A DNA stretch of 64,000 nucleotides, from contig OZ253663.1 of NCBI GenBank assembly GCA_965263215.1, positions 1,798,001-1,862,000 on the forward strand. The letters are read 5' to 3'. Of the stretch, positions 27,614 to 36,760 are shown piece after piece (position 1 is the stretch's first letter; each line of letters opens with the position of its first letter). Origin of the DNA: UBA1672 sp965263215. Lineage in GTDB: Bacteria; Pseudomonadota; Alphaproteobacteria; Micavibrionales; Micavibrionaceae. The notes below the pieces were generated by a model, which was not told the origin of the DNA, searched no databases, and was given only the letters and a program-made list of their open reading frames with translations. The translations under genes and the position numbers were made by a program.

Positions 27614-28807
27614 TTAATCAGCATTTATACCCATTAAAGAACAAGCGTAATCACGGGCGGCAAACGGGCGTAAATCTCTTATCCCCTCACCAACACCAAT
27701 CGCATGAACGGGAACACCGAATTGATCCGCAAGGCCGATGAGAACTCCACCTTTCGCTGAGCCATCCAGTTTGGTCACAATCAATCCTGTGACATCCACC
27801 ATCTCCTTGAAAGTCTCTAACTGAGAATAGGCGTTTTGCCCTGTTGTGGAATCCAACACCAGAATAGTTGCATGCGGCATAGCCTCGTTCTTTTTCTTCA
27901 ATACGCGAATGATCTTTTCAAGCTCTTCCATCAGGTTCTTTTTATTCTGCAAGCGCCCTGCCGTATCAATCATTAAGATATCAACATTATCCGCCTTGGC
28001 CTTTTCATACGCCTCATAGGCAACGGACGCCGCGTCCGCGCCGATATCACGCGAAAAAAACGCCGCGCCTGAACGTTTCGCCCATTCATTAAGCTGCTCT
28101 ACGGCGGCCGCACGGAATGTATCCCCCGCCGCAATCATGACAGACTTGTTGTATTCCTTTTGGAATTGCTTCGCCATTTTACCAATGGTTGTGGTCTTAC
28201 CCGCACCATTCACGCCGCACACCAACATTACAAACGGGCCATCGGCAGGTTTATCAATGGATAAAGGCTTGGCGACAGGCTCTAATATGTTTGCCATTGT
28301 ATCCGCGAGGGCTTCCCTGATTTCTTCTTCGCTAATATCTTTACCGAAACGATCCTTTGAAAATTCTTCAATAACCCGCGCGGCTGTCTTTGGGCCCAAA
28401 TCGGCCTCGATCAGAACTTCTTCGAGTGTGTCTAACGTATCCTGATCAAGCTTTGACTTGGTCAAAACATCAGTAAGTCCCTTGGTAATTTTATTGGTAG
28501 ACTTCCCTAGCCCCTTGGTCATACGTGAGAACCACCCACCTTCTTCCGAATGATCAACATCAGGATCATCCTCAGTAGGCTCTTCCGCCTTTATAATTTC
28601 CGGCTCTGGCGTTGGCACGATATCAAGATCATCAATGACATCGTTTTCCGTCTCACGCAGCTCGTCTTGGATATCATCACTCTCCAAGTCAGGCTCATAA
28701 TCAGTTGATGGCTCTAACTCGGGCTCACCTTTAGGATGTAAAAGCTCCTGCTCTTTTTCCTCTTGGTCGTGTTGCTCTATGTTTTTCTTTCTTCGCCAAA
28801 AAACCAT
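27614..28807 (-). CDS. ftsY: Signal recognition particle receptor FtsY
   Basis: FtsY is the membrane-associated GTPase that docks the SRP-ribosome complex. A very acidic N-terminal A-domain (residues 1-95, almost all Glu/Asp/Pro) precedes the N and G domains. G1 reads GVNGAGKTTT, G3 DTAGRLQNK and G4 TKLDGSAKGG. The ribosome site AGGAGAT before the ATG is strong. ffh, its partner, lies on the opposite strand about 4.4 kb away. Gene order dapF-mtaB-x-ftsY is a familiar alphaproteobacterial arrangement. Confidence 0.97.
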   Translation of the reverse strand: MVFWRRKKNIEQHDQEEKEQELLHPKGEPELEPSTDYEPDLESDDIQDELRETENDVIDDLDIVPTPEPEIIKAEEPTEDDPDVDHSEEGGWFSRMTKGLGKSTNKITKGLTDVLTKSKLDQDTLDTLEEVLIEADLGPKTAARVIEEFSKDRFGKDISEEEIREALADTMANILEPVAKPLSIDKPADGPFVMLVCGVNGAGKTTTIGKMAKQFQKEYNKSVMIAAGDTFRAAAVEQLNEWAKRSGAAFFSRDIGADAASVAYEAYEKAKADNVDILMIDTAGRLQNKKNLMEELEKIIRVLKKKNEAMPHATILVLDSTTGQNAYSQLETFKEMVDVTGLIVTKLDGSAKGGVLIGLADQFGVPVHAIGVGEGIRDLRPFAARDYACSLMGINAD

Positions 28808-28877
28808 GGTTCATATCTCCTTGATTAAAGATAATCATACGACTTTTCATGACAAAGCACACCCTGATTTTAGGTTT

Positions 28878-29630
28878 TTATTGGGACTTGTCTTTATATC
28901 GAGCTGGAATTTCTTTTACGCATTGTGAGAATCTATTCTCTAAATCTTCGGGCACAACAATGTTTTCATTGATCTCTATGATTTCATCCCGCATTTCATT
29001 TTCGTAAAATTTCATTCTCGCTTGTAGTGCTTCTTTAATTTGCTCTATTTTTTCTAATGCATCATCTCTTTTAACGGCCGCATATTCCATTTCAGGTAAT
29101 ATTTTCGGGAGTTCCTTAATAATGGCGACTCGTGCGTTTATGGCGGCACCAACCCCGATAGAATAGCGCTTCCTCATATGTTCGTATGAGAGCTCTTTGA
29201 CATCTCTGCATTCTAATTGGTCATACACAGAATCCATGAAAATACCGCCATTAAAGTGAACCGTGGCTTTCACGTAATCGATAAAAACGCATGCAAGTTT
29301 ATCGCCTTGCCCTTCATAGTGCTTAATCGTAAAGCCATAGGTGATATCAACTCCCATTCCGGCACGATAGAACCCGCCAATGCTTTTATCAGCATCAGAT
29401 ATCCAAAATTGATTATCTTGTTGATACTTCCATTTATTAAAGTTCTTCTCGCGATAATATTTTAATTCATCAGAAGAAAAACGATCAATATTCCAGAATT
29501 TTTTATCATCCAGAAGCACATCAATTTTGGTTGGCGTTTCCTTGAAGGTATCACACACAGCGATCTCTTGTGCTTGCGCCTCAAAACTAAGAAGTACAAA
29601 ACTCAGAATTAAACACGCACGTAAAATCAT
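28878..29630 (-). CDS. Secreted hypothetical protein
   Basis: This 250-residue protein has a signal peptide (residues 1-20, ending AQA-QE). Four cysteines are spaced through the mature part, allowing two disulfides, and the C-terminal third is a probable coiled coil (about residues 165-230). I do not recognise the family. It sits between mtaB (9 bases upstream) and ftsY (70 bases downstream) on the same strand, so it is probably transcribed with them without a clear functional link. Confidence 0.7.
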   Translation of the reverse strand: MILRACLILSFVLLSFEAQAQEIAVCDTFKETPTKIDVLLDDKKFWNIDRFSSDELKYYREKNFNKWKYQQDNQFWISDADKSIGGFYRAGMGVDITYGFTIKHYEGQGDKLACVFIDYVKATVHFNGGIFMDSVYDQLECRDVKELSYEHMRKRYSIGVGAAINARVAIIKELPKILPEMEYAAVKRDDALEKIEQIKEALQARMKFYENEMRDEIIEINENIVVPEDLENRFSQCVKEIPARYKDKSQ

Positions 29631-29639
29631 AGTTCCACC

Positions 29640-30896
29640 TTATGTTATAACAGAGCCCTCTAAAGCACTATTAGCAATGCCGGTCGCTTTAATACGGTTA
29701 ACAGACCCCGTGGCTAGCTCTTGCGGCATATTGACCGTTAAGAAGTTTTCTGTACGGCCAACGCCGCCTTTTTCGACAATAACATTATGCTCTTTTCCGA
29801 CGTTGCGCTGCAACAGCTTTTCAACTTGCACTTCGCCCAGCGCCCTTAATTGCGCAGCGCGCTCTTTACGTTCTGGCACAGGCACTTTATTGGGAATACG
29901 TTCCGCTGGCGTACCTTCACGCTCCGAATAAGGAAACACATGCAAATAGGTGATGTCGCATTCCTCTACAATCCTGAGAGAGTTTTGGAACATTTCTTCC
30001 GTTTCGGTTGGAAATCCGGCGATGATATCCGCGCCAAAGGCTATATCAGGGCGGAGATCACGGGCGCGATTACACACATCAATCACATCTTGGCGCAAAT
30101 GGCGGCGTTTCATGCGCTTCAGGATCATATCATCACCCGCCTGCAACGACAGATGCAAATGCGGCATGAAGCGTGGCTCTTCGGCGATTAAACGCCACAT
30201 ATCCTCATCAATTTCCACGGGATCAAGTGACGATAACCTCAACCGCGGCAAATCGGGAACAAGCGCAAGTACGCGTCTGATCATCTGCCCCAATGTCGGC
30301 TTTCCCGGTAAATCAGGGCCATAAGATGTAACGTCTACACCTGTGAACACAATCTCGTTATAGCCCTGCTCCACCAACGCCCTGACCTGCTCGGCTATCA
30401 CACCAATAGGCACGGAACGCGAATTCCCGCGGCCATAGGGGATAATACAAAAGGTGCAGCGATGATCACACCCGTTTTGTACCTGAAGAAAGGCGCGGGA
30501 TTTATCCTCGAAACCTTCAATCAGGTGGCTAGCGGTTTCAGTGACGGACATAATGTCATTGACCAGAATGCGGGCATGTTCATGCTCACTGCCCCAACTT
30601 TCGGCCTTGAGCTTCAGGTCATTGCCGATAATCTGGTCAATCTCCTCCATCGCGCCATAACCTTCGGGGTTAATCTGCGAAGCGCAGCCTGTCACGATGA
30701 TTTTGGCGTCGGGGTTTTCCCTACGCGCGCGGCGGATGGCTTGACGAGCCTGACGCTCGGCTTCCTTCGTGACCGCGCAGGTGTTGAAGATAATCGCATC
30801 CTCTAACCCTGCATTTTTGGCATGGTCGCGCATCACCTCTGATTCATAGAAGTTCAAACGGCACCCGAATGTTTTGACTTGCGGTTCTGAGGTCAT
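29640..30896 (-). CDS. mtaB: tRNA (t6A37) methylthiotransferase MtaB
   Basis: MtaB is a radical-SAM enzyme that converts t6A to ms2t6A at position 37 of tRNAs. The N-terminal MTTase domain supplies three cysteines (FGCRLN, NTCAVT, TGCASQ) for one iron-sulfur cluster. The radical-SAM cysteines appear as CDHRCTFC, followed by IIPYGRGNSRS. A C-terminal TRAM-like domain closes the 418 residues. The FGCRLN start is typical of MtaB rather than MiaB. It begins 9 bases after dapF. Confidence 0.93.
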   Translation of the reverse strand: MTSEPQVKTFGCRLNFYESEVMRDHAKNAGLEDAIIFNTCAVTKEAERQARQAIRRARRENPDAKIIVTGCASQINPEGYGAMEEIDQIIGNDLKLKAESWGSEHEHARILVNDIMSVTETASHLIEGFEDKSRAFLQVQNGCDHRCTFCIIPYGRGNSRSVPIGVIAEQVRALVEQGYNEIVFTGVDVTSYGPDLPGKPTLGQMIRRVLALVPDLPRLRLSSLDPVEIDEDMWRLIAEEPRFMPHLHLSLQAGDDMILKRMKRRHLRQDVIDVCNRARDLRPDIAFGADIIAGFPTETEEMFQNSLRIVEECDITYLHVFPYSEREGTPAERIPNKVPVPERKERAAQLRALGEVQVEKLLQRNVGKEHNVIVEKGGVGRTENFLTVNMPQELATGSVNRIKATGIANSALEGSVIT

Positions 30897-30905
30897 GACT
30901 TTATT

Positions 30906-31676
30906 TTATCCTCCGTGCAGCGTACCCTCAAACACATAGGCAACAGGGCCGGTCATCAACAGATCACCGCCATCAGTTTGCTCAATGGTCATTAAACCAC
31001 CATCGAGTTCAATCTCGACTTTCTTCTCTGACAATTCACGGTGAATGGCCGCAACCGCAACCGCGCACGCGCCCGAGCCACAAGCCTCGGTCACACCGAC
31101 ACCGCGCTCCCACGTTTTTTGCCGCAGGTGGGTTTTATCAATCACCTGCACGAATTCCACGTTAGTACGCTCCGGGAAGTCATCGTGCGTTTCAAAATGC
31201 GCACCAATATCGGCAACATCTACAGATTCAACATCATCGACAAAGAACACCAGATGCGGATTACCCATATCCACGGCAACGGGCTTGTCCACCCCACCAT
31301 AGGACAAATCCAAATCCTTGGTGTCTTTGGATACGCCCATATTGACCTGCACCAGATCATCTTTTCTCGTGCATTCCAGAGTGCGTGTGCCCGCTTCTAA
31401 CGTGCAGCTATCCTTGCCGGTTTCATTCATAATAATATCCGCAACGCAGCGCGACGCATTGCCGCATGTGGCACTGTCTGATCCATCGGCATTAAAAAAG
31501 AACACCTGAGCATCCGCCTTTTCAGACGCATCAATCACCGTGATCAAATCACAACCGACCCCCCAATGACGATCGGCGATCAAGGCCATATCATCGGGTG
31601 TAATAAACAGATCTTCTGTGCGGGCATCAAAAATGACAAAATCATTGCCCAGCCCGTGCATTTTTCTAAATTTCAT
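30906..31676 (-). CDS. dapF: Diaminopimelate epimerase
   Basis: DapF interconverts LL- and meso-diaminopimelate for lysine and peptidoglycan synthesis. Both catalytic cysteines are in their motifs: CGNASRCVAD in the N-terminal half and EACGSGACAVA in the C-terminal half. The start MKFRKMHGLGNDFV is classic. The length is 256 residues. It heads the minus-strand run dapF-mtaB-secreted protein-ftsY-amn-sdaA. Confidence 0.96.
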   Translation of the reverse strand: MKFRKMHGLGNDFVIFDARTEDLFITPDDMALIADRHWGVGCDLITVIDASEKADAQVFFFNADGSDSATCGNASRCVADIIMNETGKDSCTLEAGTRTLECTRKDDLVQVNMGVSKDTKDLDLSYGGVDKPVAVDMGNPHLVFFVDDVESVDVADIGAHFETHDDFPERTNVEFVQVIDKTHLRQKTWERGVGVTEACGSGACAVAVAAIHRELSEKKVEIELDGGLMTIEQTDGGDLLMTGPVAYVFEGTLHGG

Positions 31677-31706
31677 GGCACACCTCTTAATGACAGCTCG
31701 TTTACT

Positions 31707-32405
31707 TTAAAAATCCAATTTCATAACAAGATTGTTTTCAATAGACTTGTTCGCTAGGTTCAAAAACATAGCAAAACCAAACTGTGCGGCCTTTTCTAAG
31801 TTCCCACCTACTTCAGGACAGTCTTTAAGCCACGAAGTAATCGTTTCCGCATCGGCTTTCCAAGTCTTATCATTTAACTCCAAAAGTTCACTTCCCAACT
31901 TGGGAACAGATCCAATAACAATATCATTCCCCATAAGATCGATAGTACCAACACTAAAAGGTAGTTCCTCAGGAACCCAAATATCAGACCTCATTAAAGC
32001 GGGATATTGTGTCCTGAACTCCATACTAGTGCTTTTATAAAACGCTTCATCCTCGCTCCACTTTTCACTCATGTTCTCTGGTGCAATCAAATCAGGGTGT
32101 TCAGAATATGCAGCCCACAACAATAATGCGCCATAACCATCCCAGTCAGGTTTATCCGTAAAATAAGGTGCCTCGGGAGACTCGTCCCAATCGAGCTGGA
32201 TTGGCTCTTCGGTTACCGAATTACGAACAGCATCTCTCCACCCAATAATTTCAGCTCTTATCTGATCCTGATCAATTTTTTCCTGCTGACTGGTATAAAG
32301 TGTTTGATGCGCCATTCCCTGCTCTCTGGCATAAGTCTGGGATATTGTTTCCCATTCACGCGCATAATATCTGGAAAGAGATCCTACATATATATCCAAG
32401 CCCAT
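31707..32405 (-). CDS. Hypothetical protein beginning MGLDIYVG
   Basis: I do not recognise the function of this 232-residue soluble protein. It is rich in Trp and acidic residues, with no signal peptide. The opening MGLDIYVGSLSRYY looks like a conserved family start, so I chose the ATG at 32405 over the in-frame codon at 32417. A central DWDGYGALLLWAAY and C-terminal helices are the only other landmarks. It is upstream of dapF on the same strand (30-base gap) and diverges from the ffh unit. Confidence 0.6.
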   Translation of the reverse strand: MGLDIYVGSLSRYYAREWETISQTYAREQGMAHQTLYTSQQEKIDQDQIRAEIIGWRDAVRNSVTEEPIQLDWDESPEAPYFTDKPDWDGYGALLLWAAYSEHPDLIAPENMSEKWSEDEAFYKSTSMEFRTQYPALMRSDIWVPEELPFSVGTIDLMGNDIVIGSVPKLGSELLELNDKTWKADAETITSWLKDCPEVGGNLEKAAQFGFAMFLNLANKSIENNLVMKLDF

Positions 32406-32503
32406 AATGCGTACCAATCTTTTAAAGTTATTTTTCTATTGTATTGTTGATATACCATTACAACTATTTTTCAAGCTCAACAAAGCTTTTCACGACTATT
32501 CCC

Positions 32504-32532
32504 TTGACAATATATCGCCCTGACGTTAGTTT
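32504..32532 (+). promoter_or_regulatory. Predicted sigma-70-type promoter upstream of the ffh unit
   Basis: A perfect TTGACA (32504-32509) is separated by 17 bases from TAGTTT (32527-32532). It points into a structured leader and the membrane-protein/ffh genes. The -10 is only a moderate match. Confidence 0.5.
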
Positions 32533-32544
32533 CACGCAAATTTC

Positions 32545-32610
32545 CACTGGAAAAGCTGTTTTTCAGTGCTTAGCGGTACACCGCAGTCGGCGAATTTACG
32601 CTCACTGCGG
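32545..32610 (+). ncRNA. Structured leader with tandem hairpins
   Basis: Hairpin 1 pairs 32545-32554 with 32559-32568 (10 bp, one G-U, loop GCTG). Hairpin 2 pairs CCGCAGT (32581-32587) with ACTGCGG (32604-32610), with a further inner stem. GCGG at 32573-32576 can instead pair with CCGC at 32581-32584, which would break hairpin 2, so two alternative folds are possible. It matches no RNA family I can name and lacks the SRP RNA core. Confidence 0.4.
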
Positions 32611-32641
32611 CTACTTTGGTTATGAAGGTTTGAATACGGAT

Positions 32642-33187
32642 ATGTATTTTTGGAGAGATAAAAAACTGGCGCATGATCTGCACAAAGGCTTTGTGTCGGA
32701 AAAGCAGCAGATGCTTTATTTGCTTTTCACGACTATTTTAATGTCAATATTCTTAACGGCAACGTTTGGCTATAATATCTGGTCAGCTCGTGCGCCCTTA
32801 ACATTACATGATTATGCGGCTGATATAGTTTATCTAACCATATCTTTCTTAATAATATTTATGAGCTTTAAAATTAATAATGCGGGCGATGGAAAAGATT
32901 TTTTAATAAGATATATCTGCCTCGGATTACCTATTACCATAAAATCCATATTAATAGGCCTTATTTTTGGCATGTTCGGCGGTGCGCTGGATATCCATTT
33001 ATACATTAGCGCAAACCCTGATCTCATGCCCGAATCCGCAACACAAGAAGATTATAATGCTTTGCTTGAAAATATACCTTCAAACATGGGTATCGTTCTG
33101 GCAATGACATTTATGATGATTTATATACTGTGGCGCTACATAATCTCTTTCAAAATCGCTAGTGGGCAAGAGGAGTACGGTAAATAA
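32642..33187 (+). CDS. Small integral membrane protein coupled to ffh
   Basis: This 181-residue protein has four hydrophobic spans. An in-frame opening extends back to 32444, but that part is covered by a promoter and hairpins and does not look like protein, so I chose the ATG at 32642. The stop overlaps the ffh start by one base (TAATG), which implies translational coupling to the SRP GTPase. The family is not recognised. A role in membrane targeting would be speculation from position only. Confidence 0.6.
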   Translation: MYFWRDKKLAHDLHKGFVSEKQQMLYLLFTTILMSIFLTATFGYNIWSARAPLTLHDYAADIVYLTISFLIIFMSFKINNAGDGKDFLIRYICLGLPITIKSILIGLIFGMFGGALDIHLYISANPDLMPESATQEDYNALLENIPSNMGIVLAMTFMMIYILWRYIISFKIASGQEEYGK

Positions 33188-34755
33188 TGTTTGATTCCTT
33201 AAGTGAAAAATTAGGCGGTGTATTTTCAAAACTCAGGGGCAAGGCCTCTTTGAGTGAAAATGACGTGATGGCGGTTTCCCGTGAAATCCGCATTGCCTTG
33301 CTTGAGGCTGACGTTGCCCTACCCGTTGTTAAAGACTTTATCGCGACCATCAAAGACCGCGCCGTTGGTCAAGACGTGGTTAAGGGCGTAAACCCCGCAC
33401 AGCAAGTTATCAAAATCGTTCATGATGCGCTTGTTGAAATGCTTGGCAGCGAAGCGTCCGAGCTTCAATTTGGCGCGCCGCCTTGTGCTTATCTTATGGT
33501 GGGTTTGCAAGGTTCCGGTAAAACCACTTCTACGGCCAAAATTTCAAAAATTCTGACCGAAAAGCACAATAAAAAAGTGCTGATGGCATCGCTTGATATT
33601 TACCGCCCTGCCGCACAGGAACAGCTTAAAATCCTTGGTGAGCAAACAGGTGTTGCGACACTGGACATCATAGAGGGGCAAAAGCCACTCGACATCGCCA
33701 AACGTGCGATGGATGAAGGGCGTAAAGGCGGCTATGACGTTGTCATGCTTGATACGGCGGGTCGCCTGTCTATCGACGAAGAATTGATGCAGGAAGTCGA
33801 AAATATCAAAAACTTCGCCAAGCCTGTTGAAACCCTACTCGTGGCCGATGCCATGACCGGACAAGATGCCGTGAACACCGCCAAAATCTTTGATGAGCGC
33901 GTGGAAATATCAGGCATTATGCTGACCCGTGTTGACGGTGATGCACGCGGCGGCGCGGCGATGAGCATGAAGGCCGTCACAGGCAAGCCGATTAAACTTA
34001 TCGGTGTCGGTGAGAAATGGAGTGAGATTGAATCCTTCCACCCTGAACGTGTTGCGGGTCGTATCCTCGGCATGGGTGATGTTGTTTCCTTGGTTGAAAA
34101 GGCCGTGGAAACCGTTGATCAGGCCGAGGCCGAGAAAATGGCCAAGAAATTCAAAAAAGGCCAGTTCGATTTTAACGATTTGCTCTCCCAGATTAAGCAG
34201 ATGAATAAAATGGGTGGTATGGGCTCTCTCATGAAGCTTATGCCCGGCCTTAGTGGCATGGCGAGTAAGCTTGAAGATGCCGGCTTTGATGAAAGTATGA
34301 TCAAAAAGCAAGAGGCGATCATTCAATCTATGACTCCGCGCGAACGCGCCAAGCCTGATTTGATGAATGGCTCACGCAAGAAACGCATCGCAGCAGGTTC
34401 AGGTACAACGGTGCAAGAAATTAACGCCTTGATTAAGCAGCAAAAACAAATGCACGTCATGATGAAACGCATGCGCAAAATGGGCAAAGGCCAGATGATG
34501 GGCATGATGAAAGACATGATGGGCGGCAAGGCCGATGAGATGGAGCTTATGGCGCAGAGCATGGATCCCGACGCACTTGGCGCCGATATGGCGGCGGCGG
34601 CAGCAGAGGATAACCCGCTCGGTCCAAACCCATTCGCAGGCGGTGGTAATCCACTGGCGGGTATGGGTGGTGGCGGCCTTCCTGGTATAGGCGGCGGTAT
34701 GCCTCCAATGCGTGGCGGCTCTAAGAAAAACCGTAAAAAGAAGAAGAAAAGATGA
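33187..34755 (+). CDS. ffh: Signal recognition particle protein Ffh
   Basis: Ffh is the SRP54 GTPase that binds signal sequences and SRP RNA. The NG domain shows GLQGSGKTTSTAK, DTAGRLSIDEE and TRVDGDARGG. The Met-rich M domain contains the RNA-binding SGTTVQEIN segment. The C-terminal extension is unusual: a Gly/Met/Pro-rich stretch of about 55 residues ending in a Lys-rich tail. At 522 residues it is longer than the usual ~450. It leads ffh-rpsP-rimM-trmD-rplS. Confidence 0.97.
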   Translation: MFDSLSEKLGGVFSKLRGKASLSENDVMAVSREIRIALLEADVALPVVKDFIATIKDRAVGQDVVKGVNPAQQVIKIVHDALVEMLGSEASELQFGAPPCAYLMVGLQGSGKTTSTAKISKILTEKHNKKVLMASLDIYRPAAQEQLKILGEQTGVATLDIIEGQKPLDIAKRAMDEGRKGGYDVVMLDTAGRLSIDEELMQEVENIKNFAKPVETLLVADAMTGQDAVNTAKIFDERVEISGIMLTRVDGDARGGAAMSMKAVTGKPIKLIGVGEKWSEIESFHPERVAGRILGMGDVVSLVEKAVETVDQAEAEKMAKKFKKGQFDFNDLLSQIKQMNKMGGMGSLMKLMPGLSGMASKLEDAGFDESMIKKQEAIIQSMTPRERAKPDLMNGSRKKRIAAGSGTTVQEINALIKQQKQMHVMMKRMRKMGKGQMMGMMKDMMGGKADEMELMAQSMDPDALGADMAAAAAEDNPLGPNPFAGGGNPLAGMGGGGLPGIGGGMPPMRGGSKKNRKKKKKR

Positions 34756-34835
34756 TGTTCACATCACCCGATAACCACCAATAAGGGTTATCTGCTGATC
34801 TGAATTAAATGTTTGAATTTAAAGGAGAAATAAAC

Positions 34836-35345
34836 ATGGCACTAGCAATCAGATTGTCCCGGGGCGGACGTAAAAAACGCCCATTCTACCGCATCGTTGT
34901 TGCGGATAAACGTATGCCACGTGATGGCCGTTACATCGAAAGACTGGGTACATACAACCCCCTTCTTGCTGATAACGACGATCAACGCGTGCAACTGGTC
35001 GAAGACCGCATCAAATACTGGCTTGGTGAAGGCGCACAGCCATCTGAGCGCGTTGCGATTTTCCTTGGTAAAGCAGGCCTTATTGATATGCCGGCACAGC
35101 CGAACCGTCCGAAGAAATCAGCCCCTGGTGAAAAAGCCAAGATGCTGATCGAGGAAAAGGAAGAGAAGCGCAAAGCTGCGGCTGAAGAAGCGAAAGCGGC
35201 TGAAGAAGAAGCAAAGGCCGCCGCGAAAGCTGCTGCTGAGGCTCCGGCTGAGGAAGCTCCTGCGGAAGAACCAAAAGCAGAAGAAAAGCCTGCTGAAGAT
35301 GCCCCCGCGGAAGAGGCCAAAGAAGAAGATAAGAAAGAAGACTAA
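34836..35345 (+). CDS. rpsP: 30S ribosomal protein S16
   Basis: The first ~85 residues are standard S16 (MALAIRLSRGG, FYRIVVADKRMPRDGRYIE). An Ala/Glu/Lys-rich C-terminal extension of about 60 residues follows, as seen in many alphaproteobacteria. The ATG at 34836 has AAAGGAG eight bases upstream, so the in-frame codon at 34809 is rejected. A hairpin without a T-tract (34770-34792) lies in the ffh-rpsP gap. Confidence 0.96.
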   Translation: MALAIRLSRGGRKKRPFYRIVVADKRMPRDGRYIERLGTYNPLLADNDDQRVQLVEDRIKYWLGEGAQPSERVAIFLGKAGLIDMPAQPNRPKKSAPGEKAKMLIEEKEEKRKAAAEEAKAAEEEAKAAAKAAAEAPAEEAPAEEPKAEEKPAEDAPAEEAKEEDKKED

Positions 35346-35373
35346 TTCTTCTTTTCCTTTGGATGAAACAAAC

Positions 35374-35898
35374 ATGGCCAGCCCGGACTTAAAACCACAA
35401 AAACGCATATGTATCGGCAAGGTATCATCTGCGCACGGTGTTAAGGGGCTGGTCAAAATTTTGCCGTTTTGTGAGGATATCAACCTTTTGAACGGTAAAC
35501 TGTTTACGAGTGAACAAGGGCATGAAACCCTTAATGTCACTCTCAAAAACTCTGCAGGTAAATTCATACTGGCGCAGATTGACGGCATCACCAACCCTGA
35601 AGATGCCAAAGCACTCAAATGTTCTCTTTATGTTCCACGTGAAGCATTGCCGGAAATTGAGGACGAGGACAGCTTCTATATTGAGGATATGATCGGCCTT
35701 TCCGTGTTAAATGATGAAGGGCAAGAGATAGGAAAACTTATCGCCGTAGAAAACTTTGGCGCAGGTGATTTACTGGAAGTAAAACCGAAATCAGGTGCGG
35801 CTTATTTTGTTCCGTTTCAAAGCGAATTTGTAGGCAATATTGACATTGAAAACAACACGATAACCCTGCTCGGCGCTGAGCAATTTATCATAGAGTGA
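35374..35898 (+). CDS. rimM: Ribosome maturation factor RimM
   Basis: RimM assists assembly of the 30S head and binds S19. The N-terminal barrel starts RICIGKVSSAHGVKGLVKI, and the C-terminal PRC-barrel part includes YIEDMIGLSV and DLLEVKP. The ATG at 35374 gives 174 residues. The longer frame from 35299 overlaps rpsP with a basic non-conserved stretch and is rejected. The 3' end overlaps a possible GTG start of trmD. Confidence 0.94.
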   Translation: MASPDLKPQKRICIGKVSSAHGVKGLVKILPFCEDINLLNGKLFTSEQGHETLNVTLKNSAGKFILAQIDGITNPEDAKALKCSLYVPREALPEIEDEDSFYIEDMIGLSVLNDEGQEIGKLIAVENFGAGDLLEVKPKSGAAYFVPFQSEFVGNIDIENNTITLLGAEQFIIE

Positions 35899-35906
35899 AA
35901 CGTGAG

Positions 35907-36617
35907 ATGACAAGCTGGCACGTAAATCTTTTAACCCTATTCCCTGAGATGTTCCCCGGGTCATTGGGTATGTCGTTAAGTGGTAAGGCGCTCGAAAAAG
36001 GGCTTTGGTCATACGATACCGTCAACATCCGTGATTTTGCCAAAGGCGTTCATAAAAGCGTGGATGACACACCGTTTGGCGGTGGTGCGGGTATGGTGAT
36101 GCGCGCCGATATCATCGAAAGCGCCCTGCTCTCTGTTCCCACCCAAGGGCGGAAAATATATATGAGCCCGCGCGGTAAACCACTCACACAAAAACTTGCG
36201 CAAGAATTGACGAAAGAACCTGTTATTACAGTGCTTTGCGGGAGATACGAAGGGGTGGACCACCGCGTTTTAGAGGCTCACGATTTCGAAGAAGTAAGCA
36301 TAGGCGATTATGTTCTCTCAGGCGGTGAACCTGCGGCCATGATCTTAATGGATAGCTGTATTCGTCTTCTGGATGGCGTTTTAGGAAACAGCGCAACCCC
36401 TGACGAAGAAAGCTTTTCGCATGGACTATTGGAATACCCGCATTATACACGCCCTGCCGAATGGACAGATGCCAACGGTGTGAAACGTGACGTGCCCGAT
36501 ATTCTGTCTTCCGGCCATCATGAAAACATAAAAAAATGGCGACAAGAGAGGTCAGAAGAATTTACTCAAAATATTCGCCCAGACCTTTGGAATGCCTACA
36601 AAAACAGTAAAAAATAA
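35907..36617 (+). CDS. trmD: tRNA (guanine-N1-)-methyltransferase TrmD
   Basis: TrmD methylates G37 of tRNAs to prevent frameshifting. The SPOUT trefoil-knot motifs are intact: FGGGAGMVMR, LCGRYEGVDHRV and IGDYVLSGGEPAAM. I favour the ATG at 35907 (MTSWHVNLLTLFPEMF matches family starts). A GTG at 35895 overlapping the rimM stop is possible and would add four residues. About 236 residues, normal for the family. Confidence 0.95.
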   Translation: MTSWHVNLLTLFPEMFPGSLGMSLSGKALEKGLWSYDTVNIRDFAKGVHKSVDDTPFGGGAGMVMRADIIESALLSVPTQGRKIYMSPRGKPLTQKLAQELTKEPVITVLCGRYEGVDHRVLEAHDFEEVSIGDYVLSGGEPAAMILMDSCIRLLDGVLGNSATPDEESFSHGLLEYPHYTRPAEWTDANGVKRDVPDILSSGHHENIKKWRQERSEEFTQNIRPDLWNAYKNSKK

Positions 36618-36760
36618 CTTGTTTTTTACCATTCTATACTATAAAAGAAGCGCAACCTGAAGAAATTCAGCAAAAAAGATAATGGAACCGCCGGTAGCAG
36701 CCTAATTGATGTTATTCGAAATCGGGTTCTGATAAAGGATTAACAAAAAGGTTTAAAACT

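Noticed and set aside
32444..32641. Longer start for the membrane protein upstream of ffh
   Set aside because: The extra 66 codons overlap a promoter and two hairpins and do not read like a conserved protein; the ATG at 32642 begins the plausible part.
32539..32641. SRP (4.5S) RNA gene next to ffh
   Set aside because: The conserved GGAAGGAAGCAGC-type core is absent, so the structured segment is treated as a leader of unknown kind.
34982..35320. Ala/Ser-rich minus-strand frame inside rpsP
   Set aside because: A shadow of the low-complexity S16 extension.
35118..35618. Minus-strand reading frame opposite rpsP/rimM
   Set aside because: A Ser/Phe/Arg-rich frame produced by the Glu/Ala-rich rpsP tail on the other strand; no ribosome site or family resemblance.
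36618..36760. L19 autoregulatory leader
   Set aside because: Only a GGAACC/GGGTTC pairing is visible; too little to name a regulatory RNA.
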